Under the pieces are notes generated by a model. The model was given only the letters and a program-made list of their open reading frames with translations, ran no database searches and was not told the DNA's origin. From contig JAJQJQ010000005.1 of NCBI GenBank assembly GCA_028622995.1, positions 8,122,001 to 8,186,000 on the forward strand: a stretch of 64,000 nt of DNA, written 5' to 3'. Position 1 is the stretch's first letter; each line of letters opens with the position of its first letter. Shown here in pieces: positions 10,619 through 21,983 of this stretch. Source of the DNA: Panagrolaimus kolymaensis (taxonomy: Eukaryota > Nematoda > Chromadorea > Rhabditida > Panagrolaimidae). Position numbers and translations under genes: made by a program.

Positions 10619-13600
10619 TTAGACAGGAGATGTTTGCTTTTCAAGAGTGCCATGAGTTTTTTCAATAATTTGTTTCATATCCAATGCATCACCAGGAGGA
10701 ATAACACGACCATCAGGAGTTGTACACTTTTGATCCACTTCTTTTCGCAATACAGTATCAATATCAACTTGAGAGAAGAATGCAATAGATTTTGGTAGTT
10801 GATTGATTCCAAGTTTTTGAGAAATTGCTGCACGAACATACATATTTGAAAGGGTTAAAGCAAGAGCACAACGATATTTATCTTCATCAGCAACCAAGTA
10901 TCGAATCTAAAGTATCATTCATGTTAACAAAGTACTTTATAAGCATGCCGAAGAAGAAAAAAACTCACTTCATCATGAATACTTAAAACGAATCTTGCTT
11001 TAATTTCATATTTTTCACATAGCCATTTCATACAGACAAGAAGCATATGAAGAAAATCGACAGCTGTTGATTGAATAACCCAATTGATAACAGTACGCTT
11101 GTATTTTTGACGGAATAATTCAGCATCTGGCACACCCTCTGGTAAGGCTTCAAGAGCTTGACTAAGACGACAACCAAGGATTGGAGTTCGAGGACTATCT
11201 TCAAGTGCTTTAATTTCAAGGAAATTAAAAGTATCAGATTCACTAAACAAGATGAAATAAATGGGTTAAAAAACGAATAAGAAACTTACAATCCATCTTT
11301 GAAAAGTGAAATTTTTTGAGGATAATTTGGATAAAGTTTAACCAAGAATACAACGTAATCCGTCAATGACATGTAAGATTTCTGTTCTTTAATTTCTTTA
11401 GACTTCATATAGTCCTCAAAGAGGAATGATTGTTGTCCATCCGTATGAGTATAGGTTTGAAGAAAGATGCGGCCATCATGTACAATGTGTTGATCACGGT
11501 ATTTCACAGGACATTCTTCTTTAATGAATTTGAGGAAATCATTCTTCAATTTTGGATTTAACTCGTAATACCTAAAACAATAATTATCTATAACGATTCA
11601 TCTTTTAAATTAACCAACTAACATTCTATCGGTTCCTTTGGTGGTTGAAAACAGTTTGTCACTAAAAGTTCTTGCTGCTTGCTCACCAATTGCATTCTGT
11701 TTTAAAAATTGAACAGCATGAGATTTTCCTGCACCATAAAGTCGAGCATAATTTAGAACTTTTGCATGATCCCGACTAATTCCAACTTGTTTTGCGACAA
11801 CCTAAAAAAATAAATGTAAGGATAAAGCTATGAAATTATTAAATAAATATAAAAAACTAACGGAATGTAAATCAGATTTATCAGCTTTAGAACCAGCAAG
11901 AAGCATTTGAGCAAAAGGTGTGGCACCAGCTTGTCCTTTTCCTGTTACAACATCACCAAGCAATGCAGCAAGCCTTAAAAAAAACTTTGTTACAAGAAAA
12001 AGCTAAATCTATAAACATACCATTGTTCTTGAGAATCAACATCTGCACCAACAATCTTCCATCCATCCGTGCATTGAACCATGGATTTCATATCAGTTCC
12101 AATTACACCTTCTTTAGGACTTGTTGATGTAAGCCATAATTTATGAGTTGCACGACGAGTAATTGTACCAGCTGGAATGATTGCAGGTGCGATAGCTCCA
12201 ATCTTCGCTTCATCGTCAAACCATACAGTTATTTCATCTTGAAATCTTTCTTTGTAATTGTCCCAAAACCTGGTTGAACGTAAAATTGACAAATAATCAG
12301 ATAAAGCTTCAGAATGTCTTGTTGCTCGAAAAAGTTCTGCTTCAAATTCATCAATATAATCTTTGGTAAAAGGACTTCCAACATTTTGACCAGGTTTGTT
12401 AGGATGAGGTAAACGATAAAAATCGAATATGCCAACTTTTGCTTCGGAAACAGATGGTAATGGAAGTTCAGGGAAACCTTTAGCACGATTTTTTTCAATA
12501 AGTTCCATACTTGATCTAAAAATAAATGTTACTATGAAATTAAATATTGTAAAATGAGGACTTACTTATTCGGAATCATAACAACGTCACCACGTCTGAC
12601 TTTCACATTTTCAGTATCAGAATATTCCCGACTTCTTTCTGCATTTGGAACAAGATAACCCCATCCAAAATCAGATTTATAATGTAACGGAAATGGTCCA
12701 TAGCAAATCCCAAAAACACGTGGAACATCACGACATTTGAATTTTATATCTGTCGAAGAAATATCATCAGTTTGAGAGCTCTTTTCGTTTGTTTTGAACA
12801 AGTTTAGATACCACTTCGGTTTGAATAACTTCTTATGCAATGACCAATCACAAATCCACATCCATGGATCATTCGTGTAAACATCTGAAGCAGACAATTC
12901 TTTCACAACTTGTAAGCTTGCTTGAGCAAGGCTACGAGCAGCTTTGTTATTTCTTTCAGAAGTTTCTTCATTACATTTGTCATAAAAGAGACGCCAATTG
13001 TCGGTGATTGGAAGATAAGCAGAACCCATTTCCATCATTCCAACATAAGTGATAGGATGAGGAAACCTAAAAAAAGAAAGAATAAAACCAGAAAATATTA
13101 ATTAAAGCTTATACCTTTCTCGAAATATAGGATAAAGTTTTTGAAAGACTTCGAAAGTTGCTTGAACGTCTTCAGCGCAATACGTTGTCAGTGCTTGGAA
13201 ATGTTCGCGAATTGTATCAATATTTTCTTTTACGAAGACATCTTGCATAGATTTATTGAGTTGAAGTTTAGTTGAATCCCCACAGAGTTTAGCATGAACA
13301 GCTCCAAGAGAATTTTTTGAAACACGAGAACGCCAAGCTCCAACCCATCTATTTGTTTTATCAAAATCTTCTTTTAAATCAGTTTTTTCATAAATCAGTC
13401 GTTGATGTTCTGCCATACCAAATACAGCGATGTTCATAGACATTGTATCCCAAAATCGTGTTGCAGTTTTCTGAAACAAATCAATAAGATAACTTTACGT
13501 AAGCAATAATCAAGAAATAAACTAACCTCTTGATAGTATTGTTCACGGACTCTTGCACGATCAAATCCCACATTGTGTCCGATAACGATTTTGGGAGTTT

Positions 13601-14486
13601 TTGTTCCATCTGGAGGTTCTAATGGTATCATATGTTCTAATCTTGTATACTTTGGAACTTCTGAATTGTTGACCAATCTATCGCTACACCAAGAATACCA
13701 TGAAGTTGGAGACATTGCAATTGCTAAACAAGCAAGTTTACTTTCTGGAACACAAACTTCAACATCGAAGAAAAGAACTTTTTCATCAGGAAATGGTACA
13801 GCTTCAGATGCTCCAGTTTGTGAATCATATTTTGTCCAACCAGATGAGAAAATCCATTCTTTTGGCATTTTTGGCGCATGTTCAATCTTGGCACCCACGT
13901 CGAGAAGTTCTTCATAACTAAAAATAGTGAAATAAGTTAGATTTGGTTAGAGAAGAATTACATAAAAACAGAGCTCTTGCTAATAAATGAGAGGTTTAAA
14001 AAAACACAACTCTTTCCATGTAACAAAAGTTATCTTTTTCGTTTAAATTTACAAATAAAATTACCTTGCAAACTGCGCCCTTCCAATTTCATCAAAATGT
14101 GCCATTAAACCTTCTTTTTCCACAGATTCATGTAATTCAGGAAGCACAATCGATGCTAGCATATCATCAAGAATTTCTGGTTGTACATCACTGTTGAGAA
14201 CATTAGGAAAGAGGTGTCGATGAATTTTTGGTGAGACAAGTTCAATTTCTTTACGAAGTTCATCATCTTGGTGTTTTTTGTTATGATTTTGAAAATCAGT
14301 GAGTTTTGGAATATCAGTAGTTGGAAGATGGTTGAATTTTGCAGCAGGAGAGTGAGAAGTTTGCGGTACAATATGACCATAATTGACTTTGGCACCAGCT
14401 CCACGACATGTTGGTAAAGCACGAAGAGAATGACGCCACATACGAGGTGATTGTGGAACAAATGCTGGATATGTTTGTATAGGCAT
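10619..14486 (-). CDS. polg-1: Mitochondrial DNA polymerase gamma, catalytic subunit
   Basis: Replicates and proofreads mtDNA in the mitochondrial matrix. Ten exons (minus): 14065-14486, 13527-13917, 13115-13470, 12566-13066, 12021-12515, 11862-11973, 11623-11801, 11290-11571, 10969-11242, 10619-10906; 1099 residues in frame, close to nematode family length. Exonuclease motifs: FFDVEV (Exo I, D-x-E), VIGHNVGFDRARVREQ (Exo II), YCAEDVQATFE (Exo III). Polymerase motifs: GADVDSQEQW (A), RDHAKVLNYARLYGAG (B) and HDEIRYLV (C), with the HDE split by the exon 9/10 junction. All catalytic acidic residues expected from the family are present. The N-terminal about 30 residues are Arg/Ser/Pro-rich, suiting a mitochondrial presequence. 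It lies 466 bases downstream of trpp-5 on the same strand, and an AAG acceptor-like site sits just before the ATG, so operon membership is possible. Confidence 0.96.
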
Positions 14487-14951
14487 GACTTAAGAACAAT
14501 CAAATATAAGTATTGATGAAGCGCAGATAACGCTTCAAAATCATCCATCCACAAGGTAAGTAAGAAATCAGTTATTATTTCATCAAACAAGCAAAAAACA
14601 CTTTCATAAAAGAGAACAGATAAAAATGTGAAAGTAAATATGCAAATAAGAGAGAGATGGAGAGCAGAGTGTTACACCAAAATGTTGAAGCTTCGAAGAA
14701 TGAACAATGATTTTTTGAAAATGGAAATTGTAAATACAAGAAAAAAAGGCGCGAATGCATACAGCGGCTTCTACCGTATTCTTTCGCTCCAAAAACAAAA
14801 TTAGCAAAAGCTTCTTTCATTCAAAACAAAACTTTCGCTTTTAGCCTAAATTGCAATACATAGTAAAAAAATGTTTGGATTCGAGATTCCCCATTTTTGT
14901 GTAACACTCTTAATACATACATACATAGTAAAAAATACAAATAAAAAATAG
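14487..14951. other. Intergenic between trpp-5 and polg-1
   Basis: 465 bases, no coding signal. The open frames are Phe/Leu/Ser-rich by composition. It could be an intercistronic region or the polg-1 promoter. Confidence 0.4.
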
Positions 14952-15674
14952 TTAACGATTTGATTCCAATAATGCATTCTCTCTTGCAATGACTTCTTGA
15001 TCGAATTCAATCATATAAGCAGTTCCTTTGTGCCAATGTGCTGAGACTTTACATGGAAAGTTGCTTTCCTAAAAAAATATGTTTATTAAACAATAATCAA
15101 TGTTAAAACAAAATTTACCGTTAGAAAAGCTTCAACGATGCCGGCAATAAACCATGCACAATTGAGATTACTTTTATCTTTTGGTAGTGAAATGAATGTA
15201 TTTACAAGAGGATCTTTTTCAATTAGGAAATCTGAAATAAAAGCAGTGGAAAAGGTTAGATCTAAAGGTATTTGAACAAACTTACATTTACAAGGATCAT
15301 CATTGCTTCTTTCAAGTTTATCAGCTTCTTTGTTAAACAAATTCTTCCATACAGTACCTTTCACAAACATAAGCATATTTAGAAGCTTCGTATCGCGTTT
15401 ATAGCTCTTTTCGCGTAAAACAATCAAATCAAGCAATCGAACACCAACGAATTTACCATAATCTGCTAACCTAAAAAATATAGTGATGGTAAGTTTTGAA
15501 GATAAATATGAAGTAAACTTACTTTTCTTGAAGTTCTTGTACAGTATTCACTTTATTCTGAGCATATCGAACCATTTCAGCGAAAAGTAAAGCATAAGTT
15601 GATAAATTTATTTCCGTTTTTCCTTTTGATAAGGATTTATCCAAGATACCAACGGTTTTACTTCGTTGCAACAT
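14952..15674 (-). CDS. trpp-5: TRAPP complex subunit 5 (Trs31/Bet3 family)
   Basis: Core subunit of TRAPP, the Rab1/Ypt1 GEF and tether of ER-Golgi traffic. Exons (minus) 15523-15674, 15286-15470, 15119-15231, 14952-15068, 188 residues, matching the usual length. Characteristic blocks: EINLSTYALLFAEMV, LLNMLMFVKGTVWKNLF followed by NKEADKLE, LVNTFISLPKDKSNLNCA followed by FIAGIVEAFL, and a C-terminal SAHWHKGTAYMIEF. The start is set by homology and by a GTTTAG acceptor only five bases upstream of the ATG, a likely spliced-leader site. Middle gene of three on this strand (hst-6, trpp-5, polg-1). Confidence 0.95.
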
Positions 15675-16218
15675 TATTTCTAAACTTAAAAAAATCGAGT
15701 GTGGGTAAAGTTTAAAAGCAAAAAATAAAGTGGTTTGGTTAACCAAATAATTCGAGTAATTTTCTTACAAAATTATTTTATCTACAAATTAATTTAAGGC
15801 AAAGCGAAAAGCACCAATTATTACGAGATCCTTATTTAAAAAAATTACAACAATAAAAACTTGAGCAAAACTAAAGAAAAAAAAATTCAAATAATATTTG
15901 TGATACCTGTGTGCTATAAATAAATGAGATACGGCAAGAGGGTTTATGAAGAGAAGAGCTAAGACTAAAATTGTGAAAACGAATTTTTTTTATCTTTGTC
16001 CATGATTCTGGCGGCAAGAATAAATGCAGAGTAAGAAAGACATGAAAAGTTCATGGGAAAAAGCATTTGAAAATTTCAAAGAATGGCTATCAAGGAAATG
16101 CAGTTTAGTGGCAAGTTTGTTGTTTGCGATAAATTTTTAATTGAGAAAAGCAAACTATGTGCACATATTTAATTTTTTTAGGGATTTTCTGATTTTTTAA
16201 ATATAGCTAAACGAAAAT
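15675..16218. other. Intergenic between hst-6 and trpp-5
   Basis: 544 bases, AT-rich. A TAAG/TTTAG acceptor cluster lies directly before the trpp-5 start. No gene or RNA seen. Confidence 0.4.
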
Positions 16219-17634
16219 TTAAGGCCTCTCATAAGATTCATTGCTATTAATCAAATCATGCATGAATGAAGAATCGGTATATTCTGAGCTTTCATCATTA
16301 TCATCGTCTGCTTCTTCTCCATCTTCTGATTTGAAATAAACAATAGGCTTTGGACGAATTTCTTTTGATTCACCACCATTACGAATCAATTCCAATCGTT
16401 TATTGAATAATTTTACAGCGAACTCATAAAGTTGAATATCGAGATGATTTTTTTCTCGAATAACTCGCATTTCTGTTTCTGTCAATGGAGTATCATGGGA
16501 TTTTGATTTATTCCATTCAGCAAGCTCTCGAGTAAAACTTAAAATGGATTTATTATATAATAAGGAATGCATCAAAGAAAGATAAAACTAACGTCATTTG
16601 AAAAGTTTTCTCAAAAATAAATTGACTTTCTTCCATTTTTTCTTTCAACCCAAAATATGCCAAATTTCGAAGATTATTTTTAGCACTTTCAAACATAATT
16701 TTGTCTCGCATTGTTGAATTCATCGTCGATGATGTATCATAACAATTAACTAATGTTAAATCCGCAAGCATTCGGGTTTGACGATTAAAAGCTAAATTGT
16801 ATGGACATGAAAGAAATTCTTCCATTTCTACGCCATCCCATCCAACTTCAGGATCAAAACACATTGGTAATTGCTCGGGTGTTGGAGGTTTACCATTGCA
16901 AACATGCCTACTTGCAAGCCATGTAGCACCTCTTTCAACATGACGATATTCACTTATGAATCTTGCAATGGGTTCTCGAAGAAAGGTTGTATAAAAATAT
17001 CGACGCTTCTGATGTTGTCCTTCTTTTTTATCAAGGACTCTATCAACACAACCCGAGCTTGAAAGTTCTGTATAATCGGCATGAAGCCCACAAGCCCATC
17101 CAGTTGAATAACGAGAAAATAGCCATTGTTCTTTACGTGAATTAGGTCTCAAACATGTGCAACGCTTTTTACCAACATTACAAACACATGGGCGTGAAAT
17201 ATTTAAATATTTAACCAAAAATCTTTCAAAACTTGTTCCAGCTGTTTTTTGAATATGCAAGAATACAATGACGTCGTTATTACTGATATCAAACCTGAAA
17301 AACAATAAATTAGAAAGAATAATAAAACAAAACAAAAAAGCAAAGCAAACCTATTTTCTGAATCTTCAAATATTCGATTGAACGATAAATTCCATTTCAC
17401 ATACAAACTTGGTTTATAATTTTTAGATAAACTATTTTTATAAGCAAACGATCGCATTTCATCCAATGAATATCTCGCAGTAAATGAAATGGTTGAATAT
17501 TCTGTATCACCAACATCATTAAAATCAATAAAAAAATATGAAGCAAGTAAACCAATGCTGAGTAATAAGAAAATTAATGTTAAAGTTGACGCACAACAAA
17601 ATGATGAAGGTCGAGCACGATTTTCAGGCTTCAT
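16219..17634 (-). CDS. hst-6: Heparan sulfate 6-O-sulfotransferase
   Basis: Golgi type II membrane enzyme that transfers sulfate from PAPS to the 6-O position of glucosamine in heparan sulfate. Exons (minus) 17351-17634, 16593-17294, 16219-16537; 434 residues. Short cytoplasmic N-terminus, then a signal-anchor around residues 12-35 (LTLIFLLLSIGLLASYFF). The sulfotransferase domain has the 5'-PAPS loop LHIQKTAGTSFERFLV and the 3'-phosphate loop FLREPIARFISEYRH, plus conserved NLAFNRQTRMLADL and the C-terminal HLDIQLYEFAVKLFNKRLE helix. A very acidic stretch (GEEADDDNDESSEY) precedes the C-terminus. Length and motif order match metazoan HS6ST. Divergent from SARAF, which starts 368 bases away. 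Confidence 0.95.
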
Positions 17635-18001
17635 TTATAACTGTGTTGTTTGTATTAGGACATGTGATGATGGTGGTGCCAACATAAATAAAATTCATTT
17701 ACATTTCGATAAAGGTTATCTAAATATAATTATCGATGGTATTGAATACTTTATCAAAAAAACGGTTTTTGCAGTAATAAAAATTCAAAAAAGCAGACGA
17801 TGTTCGTGTGTTTCATTCGTTGTAAGATGCCATGGTTGATGTGAACCTCTTTTGGCCAATTGCTGACGAGGGTTATTCGAAAATTTTGAAACTTTCCATT
17901 TTTCTAAACAGTTGTTCGACCATTTTAAAAGAAAAATTCATCGAAGTCAACGTTGTTTTTTACTAAAGTATTTTTTATTTTACTGATACAAGGAGACTTC
18001 A
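17635..18001. other. Shared divergent promoter region (hst-6 / SARAF)
   Basis: 367 bases between oppositely oriented starts. No coding signal; no specific element could be named. Confidence 0.45.
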
Positions 18002-19147
18002 ATGAAGCATAAAATATTATTTCTCCTTTCATTCCTTGTTTTATTTTCTTCAAGTAAGTTACTTTCTTTATTTATTAATTTCAAAGTTTTCATTTTCAGT
18101 ATCAGCACATAGTAAAGTTCAACTGACAGATATTCAAACATTAACGTTACAACGAGGTCAATATACTCAAGGACGAAGAAGTCAACCTGTGCCACAATTG
18201 AGATGTGTTGGTGGTTCAGCTCAAGGACAATATGCTCCTGCTGTTGTTCAATGTTACAATAAAGGATTTGATGGACGTGATGTTCAATGGGAATGCAAAG
18301 CTTCAATGCCAAAAGAATATGAATTTGGAAGAGTAAGTTTTTGTCATTACCTTATAATAGTTTCTCTTATTATTAAATTTCTGGTTTTAATAATAATTCT
18401 TTTTAGATCTCTGTTACATGTGAAGGATTTGATTACCCCGATGATCCATTTATTCTTGCTGGAAGTTGTGGACTTGAATATGAACTCAATGCTGCTCCTC
18501 TTGGTTCCGCTTCATATGCTAAAAGAACTCCATCAGCGCCTTATGAAGATGATGAATATCAGTGAGCCATTTAAACATTTCCTGTTATCTTTTAACTAAT
18601 TTTTTATGTTTTTAGTGTGAACTGGTCGGGAATTATTTATTTTGGAATTGTATGCTTCGTTATTTATCTTCTTTACCTCACATTAAGTGGTCCACGACCA
18701 GGAAATGAAGGTGATAGAAATCGTGGACATGGTGGAATTGGTCCCGGATTTCCTCCTGGAGGTGGTGGCGGCGGCGGTGGAAATCCTCCTCCACCTGGAT
18801 TCAGAGCTTACCCACCATCATATGATGAAGCAACGAAAGGAGCGTCTTCAACAACTACGGGTGCACCAGCTGCTGGTGGTGGTGGCCCAGGATTCTTTAC
18901 TGGTATGGGACTTGGTGCTCTTGGTGGATACTTTTTTGGAAATCGTGGAAACAGAAATGAAGGAGCTTATCGACGAAGAGGTTATGGATGGGGCGGTGGT
19001 GGACAAACTCAATTCGATCGTGATACTGGTTTTGGTTCATCGTCATCATCAAATTATCAATCTTCTTATCAACATTCTGGACCTTCATCATCTCGTTCAG
19101 CATCAACTCATAGCTCAACAAGCTTTGGTGGCACAACACGTCGTTAA
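18002..19147 (+). CDS. SARAF: SARAF/TMEM66-like regulator of store-operated calcium entry
   Basis: ER membrane protein that damps STIM/Orai store-operated calcium entry. Exons 18002-18053, 18100-18332, 18407-18561, 18616-19147; 323 residues. Signal peptide MKHKILFLLSFLVLFSS, split by intron 1. Luminal domain with the conserved Cys pattern LRCVGGSA, VVQCYNKGFDGRDVQWECKA and VTCEGFDYPDDPFILAGSCGLEYEL. One membrane segment (IIYFGIVCFVIYLLYLTL), then a cytosolic Gly/Pro/Ser-rich tail with GFFTGMGLGALGGYFFGNR, typical of the family. The tail is richer in Gly and Ser repeats than in vertebrate proteins. AATAAA lies about 45 bases after the stop. Confidence 0.94.
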
Positions 19148-19322
19148 TCTTTGAATCTTTTTTTTGTATTTATGTTTGTGTATAAAATTTTAAATAAATT
19201 TTTATTAATCATAAAACAATAATAAAAAATATTAGTACTTTTTTAAAACATTGCTTTTTTTAGAAAAAACATTTTTTGAACTTTATTGAGAAAAAAGGCA
19301 AATTTTTTATGCTTTCACCGGA

Positions 19323-21983
19323 TTAAATTATTGTGCATGTTTTGCTTCGATTATTGAACTGCTCTTCTGCCCGTTTATTTCTTTCTGCTATACGATGAAC
19401 ATGATCTCTGACCTAAAACAAAAGTATGGCAATTAGTTATTTCTTATGGTTTCGTGGAGTATTTTGTAGTTGAAGGAAGCTCAACAAAAATATACATTTC
19501 CACATTACTTTTTTTTCTTCACTACTAACCTTATTCCTTTCTTTTTCATGTTCGGGTGCTTGACATTGGTATAAAATAATTCGATAGGTTCCAATAATAG
19601 CATCTTTGGCTCCTTTACCAGCAGCTGATCGGATCATTTCATCATCAATTCCGATGTCTTTTAATTTTTCCCAAACTTCTCTTTCTGTTTGATCTGTTTT
19701 CAAGCTCTTTTCATTAGGGGTTATTGAAATTTGAAGATATGAATCAGGGAATTTGCTTTGACTCAACCAATACATTTTCTAAAACAAACACATCGTTTTC
19801 ACATGGTTGATTTGGAATTTTTGTGTTGCTTACTTTTATATCAATCACTGAAGCTCGTTTGAGTGGTTCCATACAAAGGAGCCGTTGAATAACATATTGT
19901 GCAAAACCACTGACATATTCAGGCACCGTATATGTTCCTTTCATGATATTTGTTTTGAGGATTTGTACTGTTTCGCCTCGAAATGGTGTAACTCCAACAA
20001 GCATAAAATAAAGTGTTACTCCTAAAGCCCAAACATCGACCATTGGGCCTAAATAATTTGGATCCCGAAAGAGTTCAGGAGCGGCATATGGAGGTGAACC
20101 ACAAAAGGTAGTTAAATGGGTATCATCTTCGTATTTGCATGAAAATCCAAAATCTGCAAGTTTGATCCATCCAGGTTGAGAAAAAATTACATTTTCAGCT
20201 TTGATATCTCTATGAACGATGCCTTTAGCGTGCTAAAATTAGAAAGGTAATTAGCAAAAGTTTATTCACAAAGAAATGATTATTTTAAAATAAGATGGTG
20301 ATATCTTTAACTAACTACAGTAGCACTCTTTTTTCGTCATCAAAAACAATTATTTCGTACTTTTTTTTGGTTCCTTTTTTGACAGTTAATTATTGTTTTA
20401 ATAGCTACCTAGCATCTATTAAAGAATTATAAAAAAAAAGAATAAATAAGTTTTAACAGCAGCATCAAAAAAAAAAAGAAGAAGGAAGCTACAAAGAGTG
20501 CAAAGTTTTCGTTTTTTTTACTTCTGCTTCTTTTCACAAATCTGCTTTTTCCATTTTTAAAGGATAATGGATTTATTAAAAAGGCATTAAACATTTGAAA
20601 CTTCATGTTTTTAGCTAGCAGAGAGATAATAATATTTAAGCAAGTAAAAGAAGACACCAAAATAAAATCTTTTAGGATTAAAACACATTGGCTCATATAT
20701 CTGTTGTTATCTATGGTCATATGGAAGTGAGTAACTAACCCTAAGCTAATGCGTAATATTTATATTTTAAGAGAGTAAATCGAAAAAGATAAAAATTCTA
20801 TAATTTTAACTATGATTTGATGTCAATTTCAAATGGTATTAAACATTGACGTTTTCATTACTTAAAATGTATCCATAAAGCTTCAATATGAATTGAATCA
20901 ACCGGGGAGAAAAAAATGACAAATTTGTAAAGTTTTTTTTGGAGAAATCAATATGACAAAAAATTTAGGTAAATGCGAAAAGTCATTAAAGTGGAAAAGA
21001 AAAATATACATTAACTTACTAAATGGGCCACAGCTGATACAAGTTGAGCAAAAATAGGTTTTGCTGTTTCTTCCGTTAATTTTCCATTTTCATGAACATA
21101 TGTATAAAGTTCTCCACCGGCGGCATATTCCATCATTAAATAAACTTTTGAAAGGGTTTCGATCACTTCAAAAAGTCGTATTACGTTTGGATGATGTAAT
21201 AATTCCATTGAAGCAATTTCTCGTGAAAGAAGTCGTTGAGCTTTTTGATCCATTTTAGATTTATCCATTATTTTTACAGCTACCTTTTCTTTTGTTAAAC
21301 AATGAATTCCAAGCTTAACTTTAGAAAAATTTCCAGCTCCCAATTCTTTTCCTAATCGATAGAAGCCTATCCTTTTACCAAGGGATATTTCACGTTGAAC
21401 TGCTTCATCCTCTTCAAGTTGAAGTTTAGTTTTTTCATACAAGGATTGTGATGGAACTGGAAAGGCTGGAAGGGAGGATGTGGAAGCATGGCGAGGAATA
21501 TCATCGGATGGATGATCTTCGGATGAAGAGCACGTGAGAGTTGGTGCCTAAAAATTGGAATTGTAGGAATGTGGATTTTTGAAAATGTTTGAATTTTTGT
21601 ATTTGTTAAAGGTCATAATTTTTAAGTTTTTTCACATGTTACTCAAACATGATTTTCCAAATCCCTCAATGTTAGTATTTCTAAGCAAAGGTGAAGCTCA
21701 TTTGCTTCAAAAGTGTACAATTTTTAAGAACCCAAAAAGCCAATCCACAAAGATATCAAACCTTTTCAAATTTATGTCTTGCAGCAATGGAAGCTGCCAT
21801 ACTTTTAGGGAATGGTTTCGAAGTGGTTGAAGCAGACGATATCGAAGTAGCGATTCCACTTTCATCGCTTTCAGCTGACATCTTTTGATTATTCCTCAAT
21901 TCGAGGGATTCCAACGAAGATGATAAAGATTCTTCATAACCTGGCGATGGAGCGGGATAAGGTTTTTCAGAAGCCAAAGTCAT
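19323..21983 (-). CDS. NIM1K: NIM1-type (AMPK-related) Ser/Thr kinase with CaaX end
   Basis: CAMK/AMPK-related kinase. Exons (minus) 21762-21983, 21020-21547, 19834-20232, 19530-19778, 19323-19412; 495 residues. Ser-rich N-terminus, then SLGKRIGFYRLGKELGAGNFSKVKLG (Gly loop), AVKIMD with catalytic Lys, HRDIKAEN catalytic loop, DFGFS, APELF, and a post-kinase region ending AERNKRAEEQ before RSKTCTII. HRDIKAEN and the SLGKRIGFYRL block specifically resemble NIM1. The last four residues CTII form a CaaX box; vertebrate NIM1 also ends in a CaaX-like tetrapeptide, so prenylation is inferred to be conserved. Intron 2 (20233-21019) is long for this window. An alternative distal first exon may lie at 26537-26929. 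Confidence 0.93.
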
